NCBI RefSeq assembly: GCF_002261345.1
Contig: NZ_NEVT01000003.1
Location: 1,421,747-1,485,746, forward strand
DNA length: 64,000 nt
Reading direction: 5' to 3'
Source of the DNA: Bordetella genomosp. 2
Lineage (GTDB): Bacteria > Pseudomonadota > Gammaproteobacteria > Burkholderiales > Burkholderiaceae_B
The position numbers and the translations under genes are program-made. A model generated the notes under the pieces. It had not been told where the DNA came from. It was given only the letters and a program-made list of their open reading frames with translations, and ran no database searches. Shown in pieces: positions 1 to 7,484 of the stretch (the stretch's first letter is position 1; each line of letters opens with the position of its first letter).

Positions 1-78
1 TTCCATGCGCGCCGGCTGGGAGCGGGATTTCCGGAATGGAAGGCGGCGGGCCTGCAGGTGGAACTGGCGCCGGCCTGA
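1..78 (+). CDS. C-terminal end of a rhodanese-like protein (partial)
   Basis: Frame 1 is open from the window edge to a TGA at 76-78 and encodes 25 residues containing GAGFPEWKAAGL. This resembles the end of rhodanese (sulfurtransferase) domains, where a GGFPAWKAAGLPVE-like segment follows the active-site loop. The catalytic cysteine would lie upstream, outside the window, so activity cannot be judged. The gene converges on the MFS gene that ends at 101, and a GC-rich palindrome lies between them. The family assignment rests on a short motif only. Confidence 0.5.
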   Translation, partial: FHARRLGAGFPEWKAAGLQVELAPA

Positions 79-96
79 GCCGGGCCGCGGCCCGGC
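79..96. terminator. GC palindrome between convergent genes
   Basis: GCCGGGCC at 79-86 and GGCCCGGC at 89-96 form 8-base arms around a GC spacer, right after the rhodanese stop and just before the MFS stop. The position between convergent ends suggests a bidirectional terminator, but there is no T-run and the spacer is short, so this is tentative. Confidence 0.3.
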
Positions 97-100
97 GCGC

Positions 101-1309
101 CTATGGGCGGGCCGGCGCGGCCAGGCGCGGCAAGCGGCGCTGGATGAGCGTCGCCACTGCCAGGGCCAGGACGAGCAGGCCGCAGGCCGCCAGCGCATTG
201 ACGTGCAGGCCCTGGCTGTCGACCACTTGCCCGCCCAGGAACGAGCCCGCCGAAATGGCCAGGTTGAAGATCGCAACCGACCAGGCCGTGGCCGGTTCGA
301 GGTCGGACGAGGCGGCTTTCATGGTCCATGTCATCACGGACACCGACACTCCGCCGTAGGCCAGGCCCCACAACAACAGCACCAGCGCGCCGCCCCAGGC
401 GCTGCCGGCGGTGGCGAATAGCAGCAGCAACGTGGACGCCAGGCCGGCCGCGATGACGATGAGCGTCCAGCCCACGCGCCGCGCCGCGTTCAGGCCGGCG
501 ATGAAGTTGCCGGCGATGCCGGCCATGCCGTAGGCGAACAGCAGTACGCCGATCCACTCGGCCTGGAAGCCCGACACCGACAGCAGCCAGGGACGCACGA
601 AGGTGAACGCCATGAAGTGGCCGGCGACCAGCAGCAGCGTCAGGGCCAGGCCGAGCCGCAGGCCCGGATTGGACAGGGCGTGGCGCAGGCTGCGCAGCGA
701 GACCGACCGGCCGACCGGCAGGGGCGGCATGGACCACAGGTGCAGGCCCAGGACCAGGGCGGCGAGCAGCGCCATGCCGCCGAACGCCATGCGCCAGCCG
801 GCCAGGTCGCCGATCAGCGCGCCCAGCGGCACGCCCAGCACCGAGGCGGCGGCCACGCCGCCGAAAATGATGGAAGTGGCCAGGCCGACCGATTCAGGCG
901 GCACCAGGCGCACGGCCAGGCCGCTGGCAATGGCCCAGATGCCGCCGATGCACAGGCCCACCAGCACGCGCGCGGCCAGCAGCCAGGCCACGCTGGGCGC
1001 CAGGGCGGTGGCGAGGTTGGCGGCGATCAGCAGCACGAACAGGATCGACAGAATATGGCGGCGGTCCATGCCGCCCGCCGCCACGATGACCGCCGGCGCG
1101 AACAGCGCCGCCAGCAGGGCTGGAACCGTCAGCAGCAGCCCCATGGTGCCGGTCGATGCGCCGACCGTCTGGGCGATGGAGGTGAGCAGCCCGACCGGCA
1201 GCATTTCGGTGGTGACCACGGCAAAGGTGGCGAGCCCGCCGCTGGCCACCGCCAGCCAGGGATGCGGGGTGCGGGGGCGGGCGGGGCGGTTGCGGTGCGG
1301 GCGGTTCAT
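101..1309 (-). CDS. MFS efflux transporter (DHA1/AraJ-like)
   Basis: This encodes a 402-residue inner-membrane major facilitator with about 12 hydrophobic segments. A GGMDRRHILS loop after the second membrane segment fits the conserved MFS loop 2-3 signature. Proteins of this type export drugs, sugars or metabolites by proton antiport; the substrate is unknown. The ATG at 1309 was chosen because the upstream extension to 1354 is arginine-rich and would run into the operator. It is read divergently from a TetR gene at 1404, and two palindromes between them suggest repression by that TetR protein. It is intact with no unusual codon use. Confidence 0.85.
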   Translation of the reverse strand: MNRPHRNRPARPRTPHPWLAVASGGLATFAVVTTEMLPVGLLTSIAQTVGASTGTMGLLLTVPALLAALFAPAVIVAAGGMDRRHILSILFVLLIAANLATALAPSVAWLLAARVLVGLCIGGIWAIASGLAVRLVPPESVGLATSIIFGGVAAASVLGVPLGALIGDLAGWRMAFGGMALLAALVLGLHLWSMPPLPVGRSVSLRSLRHALSNPGLRLGLALTLLLVAGHFMAFTFVRPWLLSVSGFQAEWIGVLLFAYGMAGIAGNFIAGLNAARRVGWTLIVIAAGLASTLLLLFATAGSAWGGALVLLLWGLAYGGVSVSVMTWTMKAASSDLEPATAWSVAIFNLAISAGSFLGGQVVDSQGLHVNALAACGLLVLALAVATLIQRRLPRLAAPARP

Positions 1310-1350
1310 GAGGCGGTTGGGGGTGAGACGGTGGTTGCGGCATAATAGGT

Positions 1351-1367
1351 ACATACGCCTCGTATGT
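1351..1367. promoter_or_regulatory. TetR operator, copy 1
   Basis: ACATACG at 1351-1357 and CGTATGT at 1361-1367 are perfect 7-base inverted arms around a CCT spacer. The site lies in the gap between the divergent MFS and TetR genes, as expected for a TetR-family autoregulatory operator. Confidence 0.75.
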
Positions 1368-1373
1368 CAATTT

Positions 1374-1390
1374 GCATACGCTTCGTATGT
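1374..1390. promoter_or_regulatory. TetR operator, copy 2
   Basis: GCATACG at 1374-1380 and CGTATGT at 1384-1390 repeat the pattern of the site at 1351, with one arm mismatch. Centres are 23 bp apart, about two helical turns, so two dimers could bind on one face of the DNA. The site ends just before the AAAAGGAG ribosome-binding region of the TetR gene. Confidence 0.72.
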
Positions 1391-1403
1391 AAAAGGAGAC
1401 AAC

Positions 1404-2024
1404 ATGCCGCGCCGCACCCGTTCCGAAATGATCGAAGAGACCCGCGCCAAGCTGGTCGCCGCGGCGCGGCAAGCGTTCGGCGCGCAGGGCTATGCCAATA
1501 CTTCGATGGACGACTTCACTGCCGCGGCCGGATTGACGCGCGGCGCGCTGTACCACCATTTCGGCGACAAGCGGGGCTTGCTGGCGGCGGTGGTCGAACA
1601 GATCGACGAGGAAACCGACGCGCGCCTGCAGGCGGTCTCCGACGCCGCGCCGGACGCCTGGGAGGGGTTTCGCAATCGTTGCCGCGCCTATCTGTACATG
1701 GCGCAGGAACCCGAAATGCGGCGCATCGTGCTGCAGGACGCCCGCGCCGTGCTGGGTGGGGCCTCGCCTGTTTCGCAGCAGTTCTGCGTGACGTCGATGG
1801 CTGAGTTGCTGGCCACGCTGATGGACAAGGGCGTGGTGCGGCAGGCCGATCCGGCGGCATTGGCGCGCCTGGTCTATGGCGCGCTGGCCGAAGGCGCGTT
1901 CTGGGTGGCCGAGTCGGACGGCGATCCCGATGGCGGCCACGCCCGCCTGCGCGCCACCCTGGATGCGCTGGACGCGCTGCTGGCCGGCATGCTCGCCGGG
2001 CCGCAGCGGCCGGCCGCTGGCTAG
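1404..2024 (+). CDS. TetR/AcrR-family repressor
   Basis: A 206-residue regulator with an N-terminal TetR helix-turn-helix: residues about 28-60 read as the family pattern ending in LTRGALYHHFGDKRGLL. The C-terminal ligand domain is divergent, as is usual. An AGGAG lies about 8 bases upstream of the ATG. It probably represses itself and the divergent MFS exporter at 101-1309 through the two palindromes at 1351 and 1374. The inducer cannot be predicted. It ends in an intergenic region with short repeats, converging on a GST gene. Confidence 0.88.
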   Translation: MPRRTRSEMIEETRAKLVAAARQAFGAQGYANTSMDDFTAAAGLTRGALYHHFGDKRGLLAAVVEQIDEETDARLQAVSDAAPDAWEGFRNRCRAYLYMAQEPEMRRIVLQDARAVLGGASPVSQQFCVTSMAELLATLMDKGVVRQADPAALARLVYGALAEGAFWVAESDGDPDGGHARLRATLDALDALLAGMLAGPQRPAAG

Positions 2025-2031
2025 CTGCACC

Positions 2032-2136
2032 AGGTGTCAGACACCTCGCGAGCACCCCGAACGTCACCCAGGTGTCAGACACGCCAGGGGAGACGGCCAG
2101 GAATTTGCCGCGTTTTCTCGCGGGGTGTCTGACACC
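2032..2136. repeat. Cluster of three GTGTC(A/T)GACAC repeats
   Basis: Three near-identical palindromic units lie between the convergent TetR and GST genes: AGGTGTCAGACACCT at 2032-2046, AGGTGTCAGACAC at 2070-2082, and GGTGTCTGACACC at 2124-2136. A small hairpin (CCGCG/CGCGG, 2108-2123) lies between the second and third. A related single copy occurs near 40510. The function is unknown; the units look like a dispersed intergenic repeat rather than an operator, because they sit downstream of both flanking genes. Confidence 0.7.
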
Positions 2137-2176
2137 TCGCAGGCATCCCGCGGCGGGAAGACTGGCGGCGTCACGC

Positions 2177-2848
2177 CTAGGCTTGCGCCGGCCTGGCGGC
2201 GCGGCTCGCTTCGTATTCGCGGAACGGCCGCAATTGGTCGGCCAGCGCCTTGCGGAACGCCGCGCGCGCTTCGCAGCGCGCCTGGTAGGCCGCCAGCGCG
2301 GGACGGTCCGATACCAGTGTGGTGTGGCGCAGGATGCGCAGCACGCTGGTCATCATCAAGTCGCCCGCAGTGAAGCGGTCTTCCAGGTAATCGCGCCCGC
2401 CCAGCCACTCCTGCAATTCGTCCAGGCGCTTGCGGACGGCCTGTTCCGCCGTGGGCCGGGCGGCTGCCGCCCAAGGCTGGTCGGCGTGGAACAGGTCCAG
2501 CCCCGCCAGGTGCTGGATGGGTGGCTCCAGTGTGTTGAGCGCGGCCAGGACCCAGGCGCGGGCGCGCGCGCCCTGGCGGGCGTCGCGCGGCATCAGCGCC
2601 TCGCTGCGCCCGGCGATCTCCAGCACGATGGCGCCGGACTCGAACAACTGGAGGCCGTCTTCCTCGATGGCCGGTACCTGCCCGAACGGCTGCAGCGCGC
2701 GGTATGCCGGACTGGCCTGGTCGGCCGGGCCGATCAGGCGTTCCCGGTAGGCGATGCCGGCTTCTTCCAGGGCCCAGCGCGCGCGCAGGTCGCGCACCAG
2801 GCCTTGGGCGAACGGCGGGACCCAGCGGAATGCGGTCAGGGTCATCAT
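2177..2848 (-). CDS. Glutathione S-transferase family protein
   Basis: A 223-residue soluble protein with an N-terminal thioredoxin-like domain (residues 1-85, including FGQVPAIEEDGLQLFESGAI, the glutathione-binding cis-Pro and Glu-Ser region) and an all-helical C-terminal domain. GSTs conjugate or reduce substrates with glutathione. It is the last gene of a three-gene unit, arsR-SRPBCC-GST, starting 15 bases after the SRPBCC stop. A second ATG at 2845 is an equally possible start. The substrate is unknown. Confidence 0.85.
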   Translation of the reverse strand: MMTLTAFRWVPPFAQGLVRDLRARWALEEAGIAYRERLIGPADQASPAYRALQPFGQVPAIEEDGLQLFESGAIVLEIAGRSEALMPRDARQGARARAWVLAALNTLEPPIQHLAGLDLFHADQPWAAAARPTAEQAVRKRLDELQEWLGGRDYLEDRFTAGDLMMTSVLRILRHTTLVSDRPALAAYQARCEARAAFRKALADQLRPFREYEASRAARPAQA

Positions 2849-2863
2849 GGGCCGATCCTCCGG

Positions 2864-3289
2864 TCAGGCGGCGTAGTGCCGCACAAGTTTGTCGAGCGCG
2901 CCGCCCCAGCCGCTTTCGTGGCTGCGCGCGGTGGCCTCGTCGCGCAGGCCGTCGTGGGTGAAGGTGAGTTCGGTGCCGCTGTCGATGGCGCGCAGGGCGA
3001 CCACCACGCGCGAGTCGGGGCCCGCGGCGTCGTCCGACCAGCGCCAGCTCATTTCCAGGTGGTGGGGCGGCTCGACCCGCAAGTATTCGCCGCTGCTTTC
3101 GTGCTCGCTGCCATCGAGCATGCGGAAGCGCACCCGGAAGCGGCCGCCGACCCGCACGTCGGTTTCGGCCAGCAGGACGGGGCCGTCGTCGGGGCCCCAC
3201 CAATGGGAAATGCCTTCGGGCGTGGTGAGCGCCTCGAACACGGTGGCGGGTTGCGCATTGATGCGCCGTATCAGGGTGAGGCTGGTCAT
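2864..3289 (-). CDS. SRPBCC (AHSA1/START-fold) protein
   Basis: A 141-residue protein of the AHSA1-like SRPBCC superfamily, whose helix-grip fold binds hydrophobic ligands. Typical features are the start RRINAQPATVFEALTTPEGI followed by HWWGPD, a central GGRFRVRF strand, and a C-terminal helix with HESGWGGALDKL. Its start codon overlaps the stop of the preceding arsR gene (ATGA at 3286-3289). ArsR-AHSA1 pairs are common in proteobacteria, but the ligand and role are generally unknown. Confidence 0.85.
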   Translation of the reverse strand: MTSLTLIRRINAQPATVFEALTTPEGISHWWGPDDGPVLLAETDVRVGGRFRVRFRMLDGSEHESSGEYLRVEPPHHLEMSWRWSDDAAGPDSRVVVALRAIDSGTELTFTHDGLRDEATARSHESGWGGALDKLVRHYAA

Positions 3290-3639
3290 GGCTTGCGGCT
3301 CCTTTGGGCGGTTTCGCGGCTTTCCGCGTAGGCGGCCAGGCGGTCGAGGCTGCGGTTCCAGAAGTGCTCGTAGCGGCGCAGCCAGTCCAGCGCTCCCTGC
3401 ATGGGAGCGGGGGACAGGCGCACCGTGACGGTGCGGCCGACCTTGATGCGCTCGATGAGGCCGGCCTCGTCGAGCACGTCCAGATGCTTCATGACCGCCG
3501 GCAGCTTGATGGCGAACGGCTGCGCCAGCTGGCTGACCGTGGCGTCGCCTTCGCGCTCGAGCCGGGCGAGGATGGCCCGGCGGGTCGGGTCGACCAGCGC
3601 CGCGAATGTCTGGTCAAGGGGATCTGAATACTTCACCAT
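3286..3639 (-). CDS. ArsR-family winged-helix regulator
   Basis: A 117-residue ArsR-type repressor: DPTRRAILARL followed by VSQLAQPFAIKLPAVMKHLDVL is the recognition helix region, then a wing with GRTVTVRLSP. No metal-binding cysteine motif is seen, so it probably senses a small molecule or acts through protein contacts. The start at 3639 matches the usual MVKYSDPLD N-terminus of this subfamily; an ATG at 3675 is less likely. A strong palindrome overlaps the start codon, suggesting tight autoregulation of arsR-SRPBCC-GST. Confidence 0.85.
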   Translation of the reverse strand: MVKYSDPLDQTFAALVDPTRRAILARLEREGDATVSQLAQPFAIKLPAVMKHLDVLDEAGLIERIKVGRTVTVRLSPAPMQGALDWLRRYEHFWNRSLDRLAAYAESRETAQRSRKP

Positions 3640-3651
3640 GTGGTGAAGTAT
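3628..3651. promoter_or_regulatory. ArsR operator overlapping the start codon
   Basis: ATACTTCACCA at 3628-3638 and TGGTGAAGTAT at 3641-3651 are perfect 11-base inverted arms around a 2-base spacer. The arsR start codon (3637-3639 on the minus strand) lies inside it, so a bound dimer would block either transcription start or initiation. Confidence 0.7.
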
Positions 3652-3742
3652 CGGCGTGGCCGCGAGGCTTGTCAAGCGCGGTCGTTCGCGGGCGTGTCAC
3701 ATGGGCGGACTAGATTGGCGGGATCCCCGGGGAGCCGCGCCG

Positions 3743-4786
3743 ATGAACCTGTCCCGCCTGACGATCGCCACCTTCAACCTGTACAACCTGAACCAGCCGG
3801 GCCGGCCCATCTACACCAACAAAAAGGGCTGGAGCCGCGCCGAATACGAGCGCAAGATCGAATGGACCGCCCGGCAGTTGCGCGAGCTGGAGTCGGATGT
3901 ATTCGGTTTCCAGGAGCTGTGGCACGCGGACTCGCTGGCGGAGGCGGTCGAGGCGGCCGGCATGGCAGGGGATTACGCCGTGCTGGCGCCGGCCGATGCC
4001 GATGGCTCCGGCATTGTGTGCGCGGCGCTGGTGCGCAAGGGGCTGCTGAGCGGCGAGGCGGAGTGGATCAACGATTTTCCCGCCGGCTTCGTGCTGCATT
4101 CGAGCGGCGACGACCCCCAGACGCCGCTGATCGAGGTCAATATCGGCGGGTTCTCGCGCCCGGTGCTGCATTTCACCATCAAGCCGCGCAAGGCCGAGCC
4201 GGATGTGCACGTCTACGTGTGCCACTTCAAGTCCAAGGCCGAGACCAAGGTGTACAACGAAGACTGGTTCAAGGACGACAAGGATTTCTACGGCAAGCAC
4301 CAGAAGAACCTCGGCGCGGCCTTGTCCACCATCCGCCGCACGGCGGAGGCCGCGGCGCTGCGGTTCCTGTTGACCGAGCAGATGAAAGGCACCGACGTGC
4401 CGGTGATCGTGCTGGGGGACATCAACGACGGCCAGCACAGCAATACGGCCAACATCCTGACCGAGCAGCCGCGCTACCTGGTGGGCGAGTCGCGCGGCGG
4501 CGGCGACGCGGTGCTGTACGCGGCGCAGACCCTGCAGGAATATCGCGACACGCGCGATGTGTACTACACCCACGTATTCCAGGACATGCGCGAGTCGCTC
4601 GACCATATCCTGGTGAGCCAGGAGTTCTACGACAACAGCCGCAAGCGGCGCTGGATCTTCGACGGCATGGTGGTCAACAACGACCACCTCAACTTCGACG
4701 ATCACAAGGCGCGCGGCACCAACGATCACGGGATCATCCGCGCCGCGTTCAAATACCGGCCGGCGGAGCGCCACGAGGTCGCCTGA
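3743..4786 (+). CDS. Endonuclease/exonuclease/phosphatase-fold protein
   Basis: A 347-residue protein of the EEP superfamily of metal-dependent phosphodiesterases. Visible landmarks are an early strand with FNLYNLNQ (Asn12), the metal-binding Glu in FGFQELWH (Glu58), GDINDGQHSN in the centre and NDHGII near the C-terminus with the catalytic His. Family members cleave nucleic acids, phosphoinositides or sphingomyelin; the substrate is not clear here, and there is no signal peptide. The ATG at 3743 was chosen because the conserved domain begins immediately, with GGGGAGCC upstream. It is probably monocistronic. Confidence 0.8.
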   Translation: MNLSRLTIATFNLYNLNQPGRPIYTNKKGWSRAEYERKIEWTARQLRELESDVFGFQELWHADSLAEAVEAAGMAGDYAVLAPADADGSGIVCAALVRKGLLSGEAEWINDFPAGFVLHSSGDDPQTPLIEVNIGGFSRPVLHFTIKPRKAEPDVHVYVCHFKSKAETKVYNEDWFKDDKDFYGKHQKNLGAALSTIRRTAEAAALRFLLTEQMKGTDVPVIVLGDINDGQHSNTANILTEQPRYLVGESRGGGDAVLYAAQTLQEYRDTRDVYYTHVFQDMRESLDHILVSQEFYDNSRKRRWIFDGMVVNNDHLNFDDHKARGTNDHGIIRAAFKYRPAERHEVA

Positions 4787-4878
4787 GGGCCGCGCCCGCC
4801 CCGGCGCGGTACCATTGCATCCGGGCCTGACCGGCGCGGTGCCGGCAGGCGGGTATTCGTGGCGAGGAACAGGGTGGC

Positions 4879-5292
4879 ATGACCGACACGCAGGGCGGCG
4901 CCGGGCAGCGCGGGCGCTGGAAACGCGGGGCCTATATGGCCCTGGGCATGCTGATGCTGGCCCTGGCCCTGATCGGCGCGGCGCTGCCCATCATGCCCAG
5001 CACCATCTTCGTGATCCTGGCGGCCGCCTGCTTCGGCCGCGCCTCGCCACGCTGGGAAGCCTATTTGCTGCGGCATCCGCGCTTCGGACCGGCCTTGGTG
5101 GCATGGCGCGAGCAGGGCGCGATCTCGGCGCGCGGCAAGGCGTTCGCGGTGGCTGGCATCGCGCTCGGGCTGGCCGTGTTCTGGTATACCTCCCGGCCGG
5201 TCTGGTGGCTGGGCGCGCTGGTCAGCGCCTTCATGGCGGGCTGCGCGCTCTGGCTGCTGAGCCGGCCCGCGCCGCGCGAGGACCGGACATGA
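4879..5292 (+). CDS. YbaN/DUF454 family small membrane protein
   Basis: A 137-residue inner-membrane protein. After a polar N-terminus there are hydrophobic stretches and the DUF454 hallmark LPIMPSTIFVILAAACF, followed by FGRASPRWEAYLL, RHPRFGPAL and W-REQGAIS. The family (E. coli YbaN) has no established biochemical function. Its stop overlaps the start of the following GNAT gene (ATGA at 5289-5292), so the two are probably translationally coupled. Confidence 0.85.
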   Translation: MTDTQGGAGQRGRWKRGAYMALGMLMLALALIGAALPIMPSTIFVILAAACFGRASPRWEAYLLRHPRFGPALVAWREQGAISARGKAFAVAGIALGLAVFWYTSRPVWWLGALVSAFMAGCALWLLSRPAPREDRT

Positions 5293-5837
5293 CATTCATC
5301 GTGACGCCGGCGCGGCCGCAGGACCTGCCCGAATTGCCGCATATCGAGGCGCTGGCGCTGGCGCTGCTGGCCGGTCATCCCGCCCACGAGATATTCGGCC
5401 GCCATGCCACGCCGGTCGACGACTTCGCCGCCGGGCTGCGGCGCGATTGCCTGTGGGTGGCGCGCCTGGATCCCGCCGGGCCGCCGGTCGGCCATGTGCT
5501 GGCGGGCGAGCTGGATGGCGATTTCCACATCCAGCAAATGGACGTGTCGCCCGCACAGGGCCGGCGCGGCATCGGCCGCGCGTTGCTGGAACACGCCTGC
5601 GACGTGGCGCGGGCGCGCGGCTACCGGCATGCCGTACTGACCACGCTGGCCGATGTGCCCTGGAATGCGCCGTTCTATGCCAGCGCCGGCTTTCGTCCGC
5701 TGGCGCCGGCCGATTGGGGCGCCGGCCTGCGCGCCGTCATGCGTCACGAACGGACGCTGGGCTTTCCGATGCGCCTGCGCGTGGCGATGCGGCGCGACCT
5801 GGCGGCGGAGCAGGCTCAGCCGCCCGCCTCGACGTAG
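5289..5837 (+). CDS. GNAT-family N-acetyltransferase
   Basis: A 182-residue acetyltransferase. The acetyl-CoA pyrophosphate loop reads QGRRGIGRALLEHA (residues about 95-108), followed by the VPWNAPFYASAGF segment typical of motif B. GNAT proteins acetylate amines on small molecules or proteins; the substrate is unknown. The ATG at 5289 gives the complete domain and overlaps the DUF454 stop. The 3' end overlaps the convergent SMR gene by 22 bases. Confidence 0.85.
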   Translation: MTFIVTPARPQDLPELPHIEALALALLAGHPAHEIFGRHATPVDDFAAGLRRDCLWVARLDPAGPPVGHVLAGELDGDFHIQQMDVSPAQGRRGIGRALLEHACDVARARGYRHAVLTTLADVPWNAPFYASAGFRPLAPADWGAGLRAVMRHERTLGFPMRLRVAMRRDLAAEQAQPPAST

Positions 5838-6139
5838 CGCAGCCCGATCAGGCCGGCGGCGGTGATGGCCAGGAACAGCAGCCGCTGCCAATGCATGCTT
5901 TCACCGAAGGCGGCGATGCCGATGACGACCAGGCCGAGCGCGCCCAGCCCGGTCCAGATGGCGTAGGCGGTGCCGACAGGCAGCGTCTGCAAGGCCTTGG
6001 CCAGCAGATAGATGCTGCCCAGCCCGGCGCCGACCGCTACCGCGCTGGGCAGCGCGCGCGTCCAGCCCTCGTTCAGCTTCAGCGCCACCCCCATGACGAT
6101 TTCCAGGCCGGCGGCCGCCAGCAGCATGAGCCATGCCAT
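5816..6139 (-). CDS. Small multidrug resistance (SMR) exporter, Gdx/SugE-like
   Basis: A 107-residue four-helix inner-membrane antiporter. The essential membrane Glu13 is present in the first helix, and the segment PVGTAYAIWTGLGALG matches the Gdx/SugE subgroup, known for guanidinium export, better than EmrE. This subgroup call is from memory of the families. It follows the GST gene on the same strand with only 2 bases between stop and start, so both are probably one transcript under the MarR-type operator at 6806. No guanidine riboswitch was recognised upstream. Confidence 0.85.
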   Translation of the reverse strand: MAWLMLLAAAGLEIVMGVALKLNEGWTRALPSAVAVGAGLGSIYLLAKALQTLPVGTAYAIWTGLGALGLVVIGIAAFGESMHWQRLLFLAITAAGLIGLRYVEAGG

Positions 6140-6141
6140 GT

Positions 6142-6786
6142 TCAGGCCTGCGCCGGCTGGTCGTCGCGCGCGGCGGCCAGGGCCTGCCGCACCGCGGGGC
6201 GCGCCTCGATGCGTTGCAGCCAGTCGCGCAGGCGCGGGTAGGGGGCCAGGTCCAGGCGCAGTTCGGCATGGGTGCGCAGCCAGGGAAAGGCGGCGATATC
6301 GGCAATCGAATAGCGGTCCAGCGCCAGGTAGGCGGAGGCTTCCAGGCGGCGCTCCACCACGCCGCACAGGCGCAGCGCTTCCCGCGTGTAGCGCTCGATG
6401 GCTTCGCGGTTGCCGCTGTCCGACGCGTGCAGGAACCACCACAACTGCCCCAGCATGGGGCCGATGCCGCCGATCTGGAAATGCAGCCACTGCTGCACCT
6501 GCCATTGTTCGGCGGCGCCGGCCGGCTGCAGGCAGCCGTAGTGCGCCGCCAGGTAGCTGAGGATCGCGCCCGACTCGAACACGGTCAGGCCCGCGGCGTG
6601 ATCGACGATGGCCGGGATCTTGCCATTCGGGTTGATGGCCAGGAATTCGGGGCGGCGCTGGTCGCCACGCCCCAGGTCCAGCGTCACCTGCCGGTGCGGC
6701 AAGGCGGCTTCGTGCAGGTAGATGGCGATCTTGTGGCCATTGGGCGTATCGGCAGTGTAGAAGGTGAGGGGGGTATCGGTCGGCAT
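6142..6786 (-). CDS. Glutathione S-transferase (YfcG/YghU-like)
   Basis: A 214-residue GST. The N-terminal domain has FYTADTPNGHKIAIYLHE, NPNGKIPAI and FESGAILSYLA; the C-terminal domain has FQIGGIGPMLGQ and a D-YSIADIAAFPW helix. The NGxK plus GGIGPM pattern is typical of the Nu-class YfcG/YghU group, which act as disulfide-bond reductases with glutathione. The ATG at 6786 begins at the domain; the upstream extension would cross the operator. It is the first gene of a GST-SMR unit next to marR. Confidence 0.85.
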   Translation of the reverse strand: MPTDTPLTFYTADTPNGHKIAIYLHEAALPHRQVTLDLGRGDQRRPEFLAINPNGKIPAIVDHAAGLTVFESGAILSYLAAHYGCLQPAGAAEQWQVQQWLHFQIGGIGPMLGQLWWFLHASDSGNREAIERYTREALRLCGVVERRLEASAYLALDRYSIADIAAFPWLRTHAELRLDLAPYPRLRDWLQRIEARPAVRQALAAARDDQPAQA

Positions 6787-6805
6787 GGTGTCTGGTCCGT
6801 TATTA

Positions 6806-6819
6806 ATTGCAATTGCAAT
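6806..6819. promoter_or_regulatory. MarR operator 1 (upstream of GST-SMR)
   Basis: ATTGCAATTGCAAT is a perfect 14-base palindrome, 20 bases upstream of the GST start codon. The identical sequence occurs at 7452 and a one-mismatch copy at 7404, on the other side of the marR gene, which makes all three likely targets of that MarR protein. Confidence 0.8.
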
Positions 6820-6880
6820 CGTTGCGGATGCAAATCTAGCTGGCCGCTGCCGATCCGGCAAGCGAAATCTTGCTGGCGAG

Positions 6881-7327
6881 TCAGGCAGCGGACTGGCGGG
6901 CGGCGCCGGCGGCTGCGTCGAGGGCGGCGGCGAAACGGGCCTGTTCGGCCGCGTCGAAGCGCGCCAGGAACAGGTCGGCCACCGTGGCCTGGTAGACCTT
7001 CCACATCTTCTTGCGCAATGCCCGGCCCTCGCGGGTAATGGTGGCGTAGGCGGCGCGGCCGTCCTGGGGCGAACGGGCGCGCGTGACCAGCCCTTCCTGT
7101 TCGAGGCGGTCGATCAGCCGGGTCAGGTTGTAGCGCTCGATGGCCAGCGCGTCGGCCAGCTCATGCATGCGCCGCGTGCCGCCAGGGCCGCTTTCCAGGC
7201 CCCACAGCGCGTCGTACCACGCGTAGCCGGGCAGGCCGGCCGCGGCCAGGCGCCGTTCCACTTCGCGGATCATCAGGCGATGGGCGCGAACGAAAGAAAA
7301 CCACAAGTCGGGCGCATCGTTGGACAT
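6881..7327 (-). CDS. MarR-family regulator
   Basis: A 148-residue winged-helix repressor. The DNA-binding region contains MHELADALAIERYNLTRLID and a wing with RSPQDGRAAYATIT. The start at 7327 is preceded by a GGGG stretch; an in-frame ATG at 7396 would add 23 low-complexity residues. It stands between the GST-SMR pair and a divergent AceE-like gene, with one palindrome on its 3' side and two on its 5' side. I infer that it represses all of these and itself. The ligand is unknown. Confidence 0.87.
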   Translation of the reverse strand: MSNDAPDLWFSFVRAHRLMIREVERRLAAAGLPGYAWYDALWGLESGPGGTRRMHELADALAIERYNLTRLIDRLEQEGLVTRARSPQDGRAAYATITREGRALRKKMWKVYQATVADLFLARFDAAEQARFAAALDAAAGAARQSAA

Positions 7328-7403
7328 GGCGGTGTTTTCCCCTGTTGGTCGGACGGCGGGCGCGGCGGACGCGTCGCTCGCCGTATTGTCGTTCATCCGA
7401 AGA

Positions 7404-7417
7404 ATTGCAGTTGCAAT
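7404..7417. promoter_or_regulatory. MarR operator 2 (marR-proximal)
   Basis: ATTGCAGTTGCAAT differs by one base from the perfect palindromes at 6806 and 7452. It lies in the 157-base gap between marR and the AceE-like gene, nearer to marR. Confidence 0.72.
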
Positions 7418-7451
7418 TATGCCGTGCGTGGATACAATGGCGCCACATACG

Positions 7452-7465
7452 ATTGCAATTGCAAT
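7452..7465. promoter_or_regulatory. MarR operator 3 (aceE-like-proximal)
   Basis: ATTGCAATTGCAAT, a perfect palindrome, ends 19 bases before the ATG of the AceE-like gene and would overlap its promoter or leader. Its centre is 48 bp from that of operator 2. Confidence 0.8.
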
Positions 7466-7484
7466 TCATTGCCAGGAGCACACC

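Noticed and set aside
6140..6880. A guanidine riboswitch before the SMR gene
   Set aside because: The SMR gene starts 2 bases after the GST stop with no leader, and no riboswitch-like structure was recognised in the GST leader.
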